A DNA stretch of 55,782 bases from Poteriospumella lacustris (taxonomy: Eukaryota > Sar > Chrysophyceae > Chromulinales > Dinobryaceae). The stretch is taken from the NCBI GenBank assembly GCA_008000375.1, contig SMOI01000070.1:70677-126458 (forward strand), written 5' to 3'. This document shows, one piece after another, positions 10,201 through 18,904 of the stretch (positions within the stretch are counted from its first letter, which is position 1; each line of letters opens with the position of its first letter). The translations under genes were made by a program, and so were the position numbers. Under the pieces are notes generated by a model. That model was not told the DNA's origin and ran no database searches. It saw only the letters and a list, made by a program, of their open reading frames with translations.

Positions 10201-11531
10201 ACAAGAAGATTGTCGAAGATTGAAATAGTCCAGTCGGAGAAATCGGCAAACAACTCGCGAGCCGCATTCTGGAGTATACCAGAAGCGGGGCCCACACCTT
10301 CAGGCATGAACTTGGGTCTGAAGAGTCCCCATGGGGTCTGGACAGACAGAAGCGAAGAAGTTTTGTCAGCCAATCGGAACTGGTGGAAAGAGTTCACCCA
10401 ATCAAGATCGACGAAGACAGTGAAGTTTAACATCTTCTCCAGTTCTTGCTGCACATTGGGTATGGGGACTTGAGGAATAACAACGTACTTGTTAACCTCG
10501 ACATAGTCACCGCAGATCCGAATAAAAGGCGAGGTGGCCTTTGGTGCAATAACAAGACAAGAGGCAATGGGCGAATCGGATGGAGCATAGAAATATTGAC
10601 GAAGACGATTGAATTCCACTTTGGCAGATTCAAAGATCTTCGGATTGATTGATCTAGCACGTGGCTTGAGCGACGTGGGCATACCCTCCTTCCACTGGAG
10701 TTCAATTGGAGGGGCTTTGATACCTCGCCAATTCTGAGGGACGAAGACTCGTACACCCTTAGTGTGGAGCAAATCCAAAAGTGGGGTGGATGCAAGAAAT
10801 TCAGGATGAACATGAGAGGGAATAAGAGAAAGATACTCTTGCACGGCCGCTTCATGAGACATTTCCATGAATGACAAGGCATAAGAAAAATTGCACGGCA
10901 AAGGGGTATCAATGTCCTCAGGAGCATCATCCAAATGAGGAGTGGTCCAGGGATCAGTGGTGGGTAAACGATGAGAAGGGATAGAAGACAACGCATGCGA
11001 TGGGACCGAATCAATGGCATCCGATAGCATGGAAAAGAAAAGAGAGCCGAAGCTGAAAAGAATGTCAGGGAGACCGATGATGAGATCATTATCAGTCATG
11101 GGGAAAATGAAGAAACGAGTCGTGGCGGAATGAGAAACATCCGACGAGTCAAGAAAAGAAACTGGAAGGGAAGCAACCGATGAAATTTTTATGTTTGTTT
11201 TATTATCTGCAAGCGTCACGCAGGTATCGACGGAAGAAACAAATGGGGAAAGAATATTTTTGTGGTTTTTGAAGAATGTTTGCGACATATAACTGCCATG
11301 AAGAGCACCTGTGTCGAAAAGAGCACGGGGAAAGGGCAGGCAGTGAGTGTCTGAAAGAATAATATGACCCGAACGATACACAGCAGTGAGGAGAGAAGCA
11401 GTGGGGAACGTTGAGTAAAACAAATTTTGCAAGGCATGAGAGGGGTTGGAAAAACAAGAAAAGACATCGATATATGTGGAAGTGTTTTTTATGGGGTTTT
11501 GGGACGTTAGTTGATTAAGCGAAGCAGGGAG
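7272..11531 (-). CDS. Pol polyprotein (PR-RT-RH-IN-chromodomain-like)
   Basis: The frame is open from the codon after the gag UGA (11531) to 7272, 1419 aa, and is likely made as Gag-Pol by readthrough. Domains in order: aspartic protease (FDTGALHGS near 11315, then LIIGLPDIL); reverse transcriptase with motif [16 protein letters not shown] near 10400 and the catalytic box IFDNLLV near 10215; RNase H (RTDASLLG near 9770, ETDHNN near 9545); integrase with an HHCC-type zinc region (QCPVCQ near 8815), DDE residues in [15 protein letters not shown] and [11 protein letters not shown]; a GPY/F-like module (RYSGPF); and a chromodomain-like stretch ending [12 protein letters not shown] near 7760. The second Asp of the usual YxDD box is Asn. 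No frameshift or stop is seen. Confidence 0.9.
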   Translation of the reverse strand, partial: LPASLNQLTSQNPIKNTSTYIDVFSCFSNPSHALQNLFYSTFPTASLLTAVYRSGHIILSDTHCLPFPRALFDTGALHGSYMSQTFFKNHKNILSPFVSSVDTCVTLADNKTNIKISSVASLPVSFLDSSDVSHSATTRFFIFPMTDNDLIIGLPDILFSFGSLFFSMLSDAIDSVPSHALSSIPSHRLPTTDPWTTPHLDDAPEDIDTPLPCNFSYALSFMEMSHEAAVQEYLSLIPSHVHPEFLASTPLLDLLHTKGVRVFVPQNWRGIKAPPIELQWKEGMPTSLKPRARSINPKIFESAKVEFNRLRQYFYAPSDSPIASCLVIAPKATSPFIRICGDYVEVNKYVVIPQVPIPNVQQELEKMLNFTVFVDLDWVNSFHQFRLADKTSSLLSVQTPWGLFRPKFMPEGVGPASGILQNAARELFADFSDWTISIFDNLLVLAHDYEDAYRKLELILDRCIERNVFLKFSKSWLGFDQAKFFGYIVRHRRYELDKERKDSITSIPFPTTLKKMQQFLGAAIFFRSFVPHFASLTAPLHDMTRQEFDWKHPDRWSQDYPKVFEGLKSALLEAHTLYLPDYSLEWILRTDASLLGVGAVLFQLFVSPDSDDPIYQPIAFVSHKFSAQASRWTTIEQEAFAIFYAVMKLSFQLRGKPFVLETDHNNLLWIEASVVPKIMRWRIFLQSFIFKLRHIPGKQNLLADYFSRMHDPSPGALVPVSHSLAHVDMDDTFLTDLFDPLLSASPLLEADDFLDVSHSISEIRAPPSLFLSPLDGSSLDPSRIAVDSFIPPAIADKSNTSKSVHWDPSLDDADYSSVPFYHTVDDPLPAINDSGSSTPLFVDLPTVDPLESLPTTPSPDDLLSVVHGGRAGHHGSRRTYKLLCDHFPGHRIPYRYVQTFVSQCPVCQKDRLGMTDTLQPLVRHLKPLHHRATVGVDTLTITPPDKFGNQYLLVVVVHDSKLCALYASSRHDAETVANCLLQFFATYGLFDCLISDPGSEFTNHVVAHLHKYLGVLHRFSLVARHESNGVESHNALILRHLKAIVFDERVKDQWSSPTILPLVQFFVNNFDSSETGVVPFHAHFGSQDATYFRMPETWTPSERASAYVRLLDENLALVRSISHDFQRALISERTSRNPSPDTHNTFQPGDLVLFQRLAPHERLPSKLDPRYSGPFAVVSHSKNDVQCRHLVDGSISTFHVSRLKLFHGSEDQAYRLAQIDHDQFEIFSISAYAGDPSLRSSMDFFVTYADSSSLWVPYSPDIASTLPFEDFCRARPELALLLYPAAQTKPRLAALKRMRITAVAPGDTVFVDLRSYGHEWYKTLSLPALHHTTYLLQYQYVAWSNRTHTKIQAFCPLFDETFHVANDFVEHYGSHRLSSTFTPSLSEVILSPDICCQHPDVLPAQHRQRLLTQFAMLKT

Positions 11532-13622
11532 TCAAGAAGACTGGTGTGAAGGGGATTGGGGACGTTTCCATGGAGGAGTGTTCGGATGCTGCGAAGTACC
11601 TGGGGGCGTTGCAGCACGAGGCTTGCGCTTGTCGGTCGCTGGGTAACGCGTATCTGAAGAACGACGATGTCCGTAGCCATGAATGGTTGAATGCGCAGAC
11701 GTCGAAGGGGATGACGCACGTCCAGAACTGCCCGTGAGCTTGCGCTGAGGCAGTGTAGGAGGGCGCGGAGATTGCGACCCACGAAACGGCGTGTGAGCGT
11801 TGTCAGACGAACGAATTGGAGTGTTCGAGGGAATAGCATTGAGGCTACCCGGATCATCAACGAAATCATCATCCTGGGAACGCGCGTCCGCCAAAGAGAG
11901 TTGGGAATCAGCCGCAGCGGGGACGAAGGCCGTTTCCGCGGTGTCAGCATACATGTTGCCGTCATCAAGAGTATCTTCCTGCTCGGGGTATACCATGTCT
12001 TCCGGGTAGGGTTCTGGGTCTGAATCATCCTCAGAGTTGGAACTGTCCTCGGAAAGGAGTGTTGGAGCAGGCATGATGGCATTCACATGCTGAGTGCGAT
12101 GTCGAGGCCTTGCCGTGTTGGTACCACCATGATATGCAGTACCTCCGAAGAATTGTTCGAAAGTGCGACAATCACGATACACATTGAAGTGCTGGTTGAC
12201 ATATTGACCGAACGCGGAAAGGTATCGATGAAAATTGGTAATCGACTGGGAGTTCGAGGCCATAGACGTTGAGCCGGGGCCACGAGCATTGACGTTATCC
12301 TGCAGGTATGCAGTGTGTAGACGCCAACCGTATTCAAAAGGGATTTTCGAAAGAAAAACCTTCAGAATACCCAAGTCTTTGGTGGAAAGCTTTGGAATCA
12401 AATCAGCAGGCAAGAGGCCCGTGATGAGGTCATAAGCCATGGTGAATTCACGTATGTACGTGAGAAGCGCTGAGTAGAAAGGACGATAGTCACGCGAAGA
12501 AGGGCGATACTTGGAATCATCCAACTTGAAGCGCACAGATCGATCGAGCCGATTGATCACCTCGTAGGGCGTGCTGGGTGCCATTTCAAACTGAAGAAGT
12601 TGGAAGACTTGATCCGCATCGAGGGCTTGAAACGTGGCATAGTTGAGACGTGGATGTCTCGCCATGATTTCACGCACGATCGCTGGACGAATCAGGGAAG
12701 GCACTTGCAAGGGAATACGATAGCGATACTGGTAGTCAATCACATCCGTAACGAACTTGATGATTGCGTTGACCGAAAGGCTCGTAAGTTCAATGTCGTG
12801 TCTCGGAGGGTGTAACACAACTTGGGTGGGAGTGTTGGCACTCAGGTCAGTAGAACCACGCACTGCTCGAGTGGTTTGAGAGAGTCGACGATTCCCGGCG
12901 GTCAGACCAGAAACCAAGCCAGCAAAGTGATTAGCTGCTGCATTCGGGAGAGCAGGAGCAGATGACGGAGGCGGGGCAGTTTGACTCGCTTGCGCGGTAG
13001 GAGCAGCGGAAGCGACCGGGGCAACCTGGGGTACTGGAGGCACTTGAGCCGCAGGAGCCGCAGGAGCCGCAGGAGCTGCTTGAGTGACTTGGACAGCACG
13101 ACCAGCTGGAGTAGCTGGAGCAAGGGGTGTGGCCTGAGCAGTTTGGAAAGCAGCCGTGTCATCCTGTTCCCATTGCAAGGGAATGGCAGAGAGCTGGGAT
13201 GTGCGACGTACTAACGGAATCCGAACATTGGGGGTATCCAGGAACAGATGCGCCCCAGCTCCTAACTCTTCAAAAGTATACTCATGAGGAGAAGAAGTGT
13301 GGATTACCGAAGGTGATTGATCTCTAGGAGAGCGGGCAGGTACTGATGTCACAGCTATGGTCGCTGGATCAGGTGCAGGAGCCGGAGGCGCAGCGGGCAC
13401 AGAAACTGTGACAGCTGGCACTGGCACTGGTGCAACAGAAAGACGTTGATTAACCGCGTCTGTCAAGTGCTGGACCGCCACCAGGAGTCCTTCGAGGAGC
13501 TGGCGATTCTGACCGGCTGTGGTCTGAGAAGTATTTCCCTGCAGCTGAGGAAAGGCCAAGGCCCCACGATCGAGCTGGAGGGAGTCATCCACAGACTCAG
13601 CAGGCTGACGTTGAGAAGACAT
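11532..13622 (-). CDS. Gag-like protein
   Basis: This 696-aa ORF starts 40 nt after the 5' LTR and ends at UGA (11534-11532). The N-terminal third is Ala/Pro/Gln-rich. The central part (about residues 270-500) is a helical capsid-like region with segments such as FVTDVIDYQYRYRIP and FKLDDSKYRPSSRDYRPF. The tail is acidic and then Ser/Pro/Arg-rich. I find no CCHC zinc knuckle, so RNA binding may rely on the basic tail (HGYGHRRSSDTRYP). The assignment rests on position and layout more than on sequence similarity. It shares the pol reading frame. Confidence 0.8.
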   Translation of the reverse strand: MSSQRQPAESVDDSLQLDRGALAFPQLQGNTSQTTAGQNRQLLEGLLVAVQHLTDAVNQRLSVAPVPVPAVTVSVPAAPPAPAPDPATIAVTSVPARSPRDQSPSVIHTSSPHEYTFEELGAGAHLFLDTPNVRIPLVRRTSQLSAIPLQWEQDDTAAFQTAQATPLAPATPAGRAVQVTQAAPAAPAAPAAQVPPVPQVAPVASAAPTAQASQTAPPPSSAPALPNAAANHFAGLVSGLTAGNRRLSQTTRAVRGSTDLSANTPTQVVLHPPRHDIELTSLSVNAIIKFVTDVIDYQYRYRIPLQVPSLIRPAIVREIMARHPRLNYATFQALDADQVFQLLQFEMAPSTPYEVINRLDRSVRFKLDDSKYRPSSRDYRPFYSALLTYIREFTMAYDLITGLLPADLIPKLSTKDLGILKVFLSKIPFEYGWRLHTAYLQDNVNARGPGSTSMASNSQSITNFHRYLSAFGQYVNQHFNVYRDCRTFEQFFGGTAYHGGTNTARPRHRTQHVNAIMPAPTLLSEDSSNSEDDSDPEPYPEDMVYPEQEDTLDDGNMYADTAETAFVPAAADSQLSLADARSQDDDFVDDPGSLNAIPSNTPIRSSDNAHTPFRGSQSPRPPTLPQRKLTGSSGRASSPSTSAHSTIHGYGHRRSSDTRYPATDKRKPRAATPPGTSQHPNTPPWKRPQSPSHQSS

Positions 13623-13662
13623 TGAAATGAAGTTTTGGTTACCGAAAAACGGTAGTGATCAC
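13623..13662 (-). promoter_or_regulatory. Retrotransposon leader with candidate primer-binding region
   Basis: Only 40 nt separate the 5' LTR from the gag ATG. In sense direction the leader reads GTGATCACTACCG directly after the LTR CA, followed by TTTTT and CGGTA, forming a TACCG/CGGTA hairpin. It does not begin with the TGG expected for pairing with a tRNA 3' CCA, so a standard primer-binding site is not evident. Confidence 0.5.
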
Positions 13663-13973
13663 TGTGGTGTTATAAGGGTAACACACTAGAAAAGCTTGGG
13701 ATCTAAGTGACCTATTCACTGGGATCTACAAGGCTGGTAACGTTAGTGTCCGAAAAGGCGCACTAACAATACCTTCAGGTCCGAAAAGGAACACTGAAGT
13801 AATAACCAGACGAGAAGAAATAGAGGATAGGTTAATTAGATGTGTTTACACATCAGGTGATGGAAGAACCATCAACCACAACGAACCCACAGACGGAGGC
13901 CGGAGAGGAACGTGTGGTGATGGTAACTAAGAAACTATAAGCTAAATATAGAGGTAGTCGGCATTTAGCGTCA
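13663..13973 (-). repeat. LTR (5' LTR of the minus-sense element)
   Basis: This is the 311-bp partner of 4555-4865. In sense direction it starts TGACGCTAAATG and has a TATA-like CTATATTTAG about 22 nt in, which could serve the element's promoter. The twin stem-loops recur at 13742-13767 and 13773-13799. AAGG (13974-13977) follows as the second target duplication. Confidence 0.95.
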
Positions 13974-14240
13974 AAGGCTGCCGTCCAAAACTTGTACGAT
14001 ATCAAGGTCCAAAAGGTCAACACCCTCATCAGGTAATTGACATCGCTTCTATATCTGTGGTTTTGTATAGTTCATCATTGTTCTTACTTTCTGTTTTGCT
14101 TTTGTTTCCTTTCAGACCTGATGGCCAAAAGAAGGCTTACGTTAAGCTCACCTCCGACTTCGAAGCCGCCGATGTCGCCAACCGGCTCGCTATCATCTAA
14201 AAGTGTAAAATAATATGTGGTCTATATATCAAGCTTTTCA

Positions 14241-14725
14241 AAATTGTTTTATTGAGTCTGTCTTTACTGCTTAGCCCGTTCTCGCTTGTGCTTTCTTTGA
14301 CTTGTGCTGACTTGAAAGTTCATGATCATTTTCTTCGATTCACAGCAGTGTTTTGAGAGATACTCGTTTGTTGATTTTCGAATGACACCACAAAAAGACC
14401 ATCGTTCGGGATCAGATCGAAGACACTAGTCTGAGGAATGAAGCTCTTCAGTGAAGAGGCCATTGTCGAGCCACTTCCTGCATATCGAGCCACTTGATTA
14501 CAAAGCTGCCTGAGCCCCATCCATCATCACCGTTCAGTGGCGAATGTTGACGTGCGCTAATTACCGGTGATCCGCAATCTATCTGTGAAGTAACCTATCT
14601 TTTGGTGTGAGCAAAAATCGAATGAGAATTGAGAAACAAGTCAAGTCAGCTGTGTCAATTACTAAGCATATTAGATTCCGAAGGAAGACAAGAGAACTCA
14701 GAAACACAAACAAGTTAAGCTTGAA
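14241..14725. other. Unique spacer of palindrome 2 with a possible 64-aa ORF
   Basis: This non-symmetrical sequence lies between the converging RPL23A 3' ends. A minus-strand ORF at 14326-14520 (64 aa, beginning MGLRQLCNQVARYAG) is open and of ordinary composition but matches nothing I know. It could be a small gene trapped between the arms or chance. Confidence 0.45.
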
Positions 14726-14753
14726 AAATAGACCACATTATTATTTTACATGT

Positions 14754-15401
14754 TTAGATGATCGCGAGCCGGTTGGCGACATCGGCGGCTTCGAAGTCGG
14801 AGGTGAGCTTAACGTAAGCCTTCTTTTGGCCATCAGGTCTGAAAGGAAACAAAAGCAAAACAGAAAGTAAGAACAATGATGAACTATACAAAACCACAAA
14901 ACCACAGATATAGAAGCGATGTCAATTACCTGATGAGGGTGTTGACCTTTTGGACCTTGATATCGTACAAGTTTTGGACGGCAGCCTTGATCTGAGTCTT
15001 GTTGGCAGTCACGTTGACAATGAAGACAAGGGTGTTGTGGTCCTCAATCTTCTTCATGGCAGACTCAGTGGTAAGAGGGAACTTGATGACGTCGAAAGAC
15101 TTGTTGCCCTCAACGCTCTTGCTGGCACGAGCCAAAACCTTGGGCTTGCGAGCAAGCTTCAAGGTCTTGGGCTTGTAGAAGTGCACCTTGGTGTGCACGC
15201 GGGTGGCCTTGCGGCCAGATCCCTTCTTCAAAGCACCAGCGGCCTTGGCGGCCTTGGCAACAGGCTTGGTTCCTTTGTCTACAAGTCGCAACGATTGAAT
15301 AAAATAAAATTGGATAAATAATATTTCATCGGAAAAAGTTGCCGCTGAAGCAAACAAACAGCGGCAACGACGAGAGGAATGTTTGCCTTACCAGCTGGCA
15401 T
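14754..15401 (-). CDS. RPL23A: 60S ribosomal protein L23a (uL23), intact copy
   Basis: The three exons are complement(14754..14838, 14930..15278, 15392..15401), giving 147 aa. Exon 1 is only 10 nt (ATGCCAGCTG), so the first intron interrupts codon 4, and both introns are GT-AG. The protein has the family layout: a basic Ala/Lys-rich N-terminus ([19 protein letters not shown]), the VHFYKPKTL segment that leads into the uL23 fold, [35 protein letters not shown], and a C-terminal [17 protein letters not shown] with the end ANRLAII. Length is close to animal and plant L23a (about 155). It sits at the 60S peptide tunnel exit, where it contacts SRP. It is the only intact copy here, as the left twin carries the retrotransposon. 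Confidence 0.96.
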
Positions 15402-15842
15402 TTTCCTTAAATGTTGGTCTATGAATCAAACTATATGAATGATCCGCGAACAAGTCGTGATACATCAAAAGAGTCGATAATTCGAGCACAATAGCAGAGG
15501 ACAGTCCTTTCGCTGGCAAGGCGCTGCCTGTGGTTTTTGTGGATGTGGTCCGCAGCAGGCCGGCACAGATGCTGCTGTCGGTGTCCGGCCTGCCGACAAA
15601 CGACAAAAGGCGTTTCACGTCAAGGAGGCGTTTTACAAAAGTGAGAGAGACATGATGATGCCTCGCATCACTCTCGCATCATCACCAAGCTTTGTTATCG
15701 ATGACTTCCTCCGTTGGAAATTAGTAACCACCACAACAGCCAAAGCCACAACTGGACAAGTGGCCTTCATCCTTACCCAGATTTTTATTTTTATTCACAG
15801 AGTATTCACGCCAGGTTCAAGAGCTTCTGCTGAATACCGGCG
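15402..15842. other. Divergent intergenic region RPL23A / coiled-coil gene
   Basis: It holds the two promoters. The first about 200 bp still match the left RPL23A arm. A splice-acceptor-like TTTATTTTTATTCACAG at about 15781-15797 is followed by an open stretch in another frame (with QVQELLLNTGDETS) that overlaps the coiled-coil start and stops near 15915. It may be a remnant of an upstream gene end or chance. Confidence 0.4.
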
Positions 15843-18812
15843 ATGAGACAAGCTTCATTGAAGTCGTTGCTAAAGAAGGCGACGATGGAAAGATATCCTC
15901 TGGATGATTATGAAGAAGAAACAGATATCAATAATATGTCCACATCGGATCTTTTAGCTTCCCTCGGGATGTCAAGCAAATCAGTTCGTGGCTCTCGCGC
16001 AAATCTTGGTTTGATGTCACCGTCCGCAGGAATGGCTGTTCGAAGCCAAATGAAAGACCCAGAAATATCTGTAAGTTATTGGATGCGATTTGTGTCAAAA
16101 TTAATGCTTACCACATGAATATCATTCAGGGGGTAATGGACTTGCAAGACCTCAGTATGGCCGAGATCCACCAAAAGTTCTCGGAAGTGTACGACGAAAA
16201 CAATCTACTGCGCGTCAGTCTACAAGCCGAAATCAACATCAGAGAAAAGCTTGAAAGGAAAAACCGCGAGATCAGTGAAAAACTGGCCGAAGCCCGACAG
16301 GGCTTACAGGAGACTCGCACTGCCTTGATCAATCTGCAAGCTGTGACAGAAGATCTCATTCAACGGAAAGAAGAACGAGAAATGCAGCTTCAAAAAGTGG
16401 TTGGTATCAGTAAAACCTATGAACGTCGAATCGCAGAACTTGAAACGAATTCCGTTCGCAGTGAAGAAGTCGCCAAACTTCATTCAATCATCTCCAGTAC
16501 GAAGTTGGCGGTGATGGAAAAGGAAGAAAGCATGCAACAACTCGAACAACAAATCATTCAACTACAACAAGCCGTACGTACCGCTCGCAATGATGTACAA
16601 GTCGCCACCGAAGAAAAGAAATACGTCGAAGTGAAGCTACAGCATGCGGGCGACAAAATCAATCAATTGGAATCAGCGTTGGAGAAGCAAAAGGATAAAA
16701 TGGTCGACTTTCAAAAGGCGAACATGAATCTGGAAGCGACCATATCAACCTTACGTGACAAACTGTCCGATATGCAATTATCCAAAGTGAATCTGGAAAC
16801 CATGAAAATGGGATTGGATTCATCGAATGCCAAGTCCAGAGAACGTATCGCTGAGCTGACGACGGCGAAGCAAGAATTGGACAACAAAGTCAGCGTCCTG
16901 ACGCGTTCGAACATTGAATTGGAACACAAAGTACTGGAATTGCAAGCGACATTGGAATCGAAGCGTCTGACGGAATCCGTCGTGGGTACGATCGTAGATG
17001 CACGGGGTTCCGTCATGGCGGGTGGTGGCGGAGGTGCCTTGGAAGAGCGTATGTTGGCCCTCGAGAAGATGATGACGAGTCTACCGATGTTGTCACCCAC
17101 CGCGGCGGGTCGATCCGGTGGCAATCTCAGTCGTACGCCCAGTCAACAACGGATCGCGTCCTCCACCCAACCGTCAACGTCTACGACACCCACGGCGACG
17201 GCGACGGCGGCCTCGCAACCTTCGCCTCGTACGACCAACGCGGTGCAACCTCCCGCCAATGCGAAAATCACGCGGCAACCCAGTTTACGTAAAACCTTGG
17301 CGCAGACGCATTCCAATAACACGTCGGCCCAGGAGAACGAAGTCATCTTATACGAGGACACCCCACAGGATGCCCCTCGGGATGCCCGTTTCGGCAGTGA
17401 CACGTCGAGTGGTAGCATCTCACGCTCCAGCTCCCAACAAGACTTCGTACCCATTGTCATGCCACTGGGTGTACGCACCAAGACACAATCGATGGACGAT
17501 GGTTCATCGTTACGTGTGAAAACCGACTCCCACGACGGTATCACTCGCAGTAAAACCCCGTCGATGGATGAGACCTCGGATCAAGACGTACGTCTGGCAG
17601 CCGAACGTACGGCACGCGCCATGTTACAGGGCCTTGGTGGTCCACCTGCGAGTTCTCCGTCATCGATCTTACGGAAAACGTTCAATGGCGACCCGAGCAC
17701 ACCCATGGCGGGTGCCCTCGCGGCGGCGACGACACCCAGTGGCACACGTGTCTCGTTCAGCTTGGACAACAACAGCGTACACGTCATCCCCAACAAAGAA
17801 AAGGAGAAACGTGGTACCACACCGCGGTCCTCGAGCCGTGAATCCGAACGGGATCGAGACCGCAAAGAACGTGAACGCGACCGAGAAGAACGAGAAAAGG
17901 AGAAACAGAAGCAACGGGACAAGGAGAAACGCGAACGAGAAGACCGAGAGCGGGAGAAGGAGAAAGAGAAGGAAAAAGAGAAGGAAAAAGAGAAGGAGAA
18001 AGAAAAGGAGAAAGAGCGAGAGCGCGAACGAGACCGGGAACGTGAGCGTCGTGAACGGGACGACAAAGACCGACGGGACCGTGAGGAGAAAGAACGTCGT
18101 GACCGAGAACGGGAGCGGGAACGAGAACAACAGCAGCGACAACAGAAAGAGCGTGACCAACAGCAGCAACAACAACAGCAACAAAAGGAGAAAGAAGAGC
18201 CGCAGCCCAAGCAGGCACCACCACCTCTGCAGCGGGAGAAATCGATGGAAAGTCGCAGTCGCAAAAGTTTGACGAAATCGTCGTCGTCGAAGAGTCTCGA
18301 GGGCGATGCGGTGGGTCAAGTGCGTACGATGAAGACGGAAATCAACAATCTGATCAGTCAACACCGCGATTACAAGAACAAGATCAAAGAATTCACCGAC
18401 AAGTTCAAAGCGGAACACGGCGGCCAAGAGCCCTCGAAGGACGATCGCAAGACACTCGCCGGAGACATCTTCAAAAACTACGAAAAGGTACGTTCTGCGA
18501 CATGCCTCTGCTTCTGCCTCTGCATCCGCTGGCGACACCTCCCATTGACACCATCTCTGTCTCTGTCTGTCCTTCCCCCCCTCCACCACCCGCTGTAACT
18601 GTGTTGTGTAGTTATCGAAGATGATCAAGAAGAAAATGAAAGAATTGGAGACGTTCCAAGCGGCGAACAACAACGTTGGAGTCTCGACGAAGCAAACGGG
18701 TCCTGGAACACCATCGACGAAGCTGCAGCCGTTTGAGAAATCAACGAAAAGTCCACGAACCGATGACGACGACGACGGCAGCGTGAGTTCCGATGACTCC
18801 GACGACTCTTGA
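15843..18812 (+). CDS. Coiled-coil protein with KEKE helix and FAM13A-like C-terminus
   Basis: The exons are 15843-16070, 16130-18487 and 18612-18812, giving 928 aa with GT-AG introns of 59 and 124 nt in phase 0. The ATG at 15885 has a better context and could be the real start. After a Ser-rich N-terminus, residues about 80-300 form a coiled coil clearly homologous to the palindromic gene at 44643 (shared ARxGLxET, KREEREMQLQ-like and YERRIAELE segments). Next are Ser/Thr/Pro-rich sequence, a long alternating Glu/Lys/Arg (KEKE) helix near 645-745, a Gln run, and a C-terminal motif KIKEFTDKFKAEHGGQEPSK followed by FKNYEKLSKMIKKK. The end is acidic (SVSSDDSDDS). It is probably a cytoskeletal or scaffold-type protein; the function is unknown. 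Confidence 0.85.
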
Positions 18813-18832
18813 ACCGGTAGCCGGCGTTGAAC

Positions 18833-18904
18833 GGTGTGGTGTGGTGTGGTGTGGTGTGGTGTGGTGTGGTGTGGTGTGGTGTGGTGTGGTGTGGTGTGGT
18901 GTGG
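18833..18904. repeat. (TGTGG)n microsatellite
   Basis: About 14 perfect units of TGTGG begin about 20 bp after the stop codon of the coiled-coil gene, so they lie in its 3' UTR or just downstream. Confidence 0.95.

Larger units (their letters stand above)
4555..13973 (-). mobile_element. Ty3/Gypsy-type LTR retrotransposon, 9.4 kb, young
   Basis: The element has TG...CA LTRs of 311 bp that appear identical, a 4-bp AAGG target duplication and minus-strand coding. The order from the 5' LTR is a 40-nt leader, gag (13622-11532), an in-frame UGA, pol (11531-7272), a non-coding stretch with 60-bp repeats, an opposite-strand ORF (5292-6848), a polypurine tract and the 3' LTR. The pol domain order (protease, RT, RNase H, integrase, chromodomain-like tail) is that of Ty3/Gypsy elements, possibly a chromovirus-like lineage. 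Identical LTRs and open gag and pol indicate a recent and perhaps competent insertion. Confidence 0.93.
4138..14200 (+). pseudogene. RPL23A: RPL23A (uL23) left copy, disrupted by LTR retrotransposon
   Basis: Original exons are 4138-4147, 4261-4554 joined to 13978-14032, and 14116-14200. Outside the insertion it matches the intact copy at 14754-15401. The retrotransposon entered exon 2 just after the codons for TANKTQIK. Translation into the LTR would add about 15 foreign residues and stop at 4598, losing the C-terminal part of uL23 (from AAVQNLYD to RLAII). That part belongs to the conserved fold that sits at the 60S tunnel exit, so a functional product is unlikely unless the whole element is spliced out. 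No other lesion is visible, so the disruption looks recent. Confidence 0.9.
3941..15620. repeat. Palindrome 2: tail-to-tail RPL23A copies, left arm split by retrotransposon
   Basis: The left arm (about 3941-4554 plus 13978-14235) is the inverted copy of the right arm (about 14730-15620). Exons and intron 1 match without visible change. Intron 2 of the right copy carries an extra 8 bp (a tandem TGGTTTTG), making it 91 instead of 83 nt. Upstream similarity extends about 200 bp before the ATG, with small indels at its outer end, and downstream similarity stops about 35 bp past the TAA. A roughly 490-bp unique spacer lies between the copies. Confidence 0.9.

Noticed and set aside
15798-15915. Open stretch with QVQELLLNTGDETS after an acceptor-like site
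   Set aside because: Too short, no upstream exon found, and it overlaps the coiled-coil gene start in another frame.
18833-18904. Possible CRISPR or telomeric repeat
   Set aside because: A simple pentanucleotide tandem array without spacers and internal to the sequence; it is a microsatellite.
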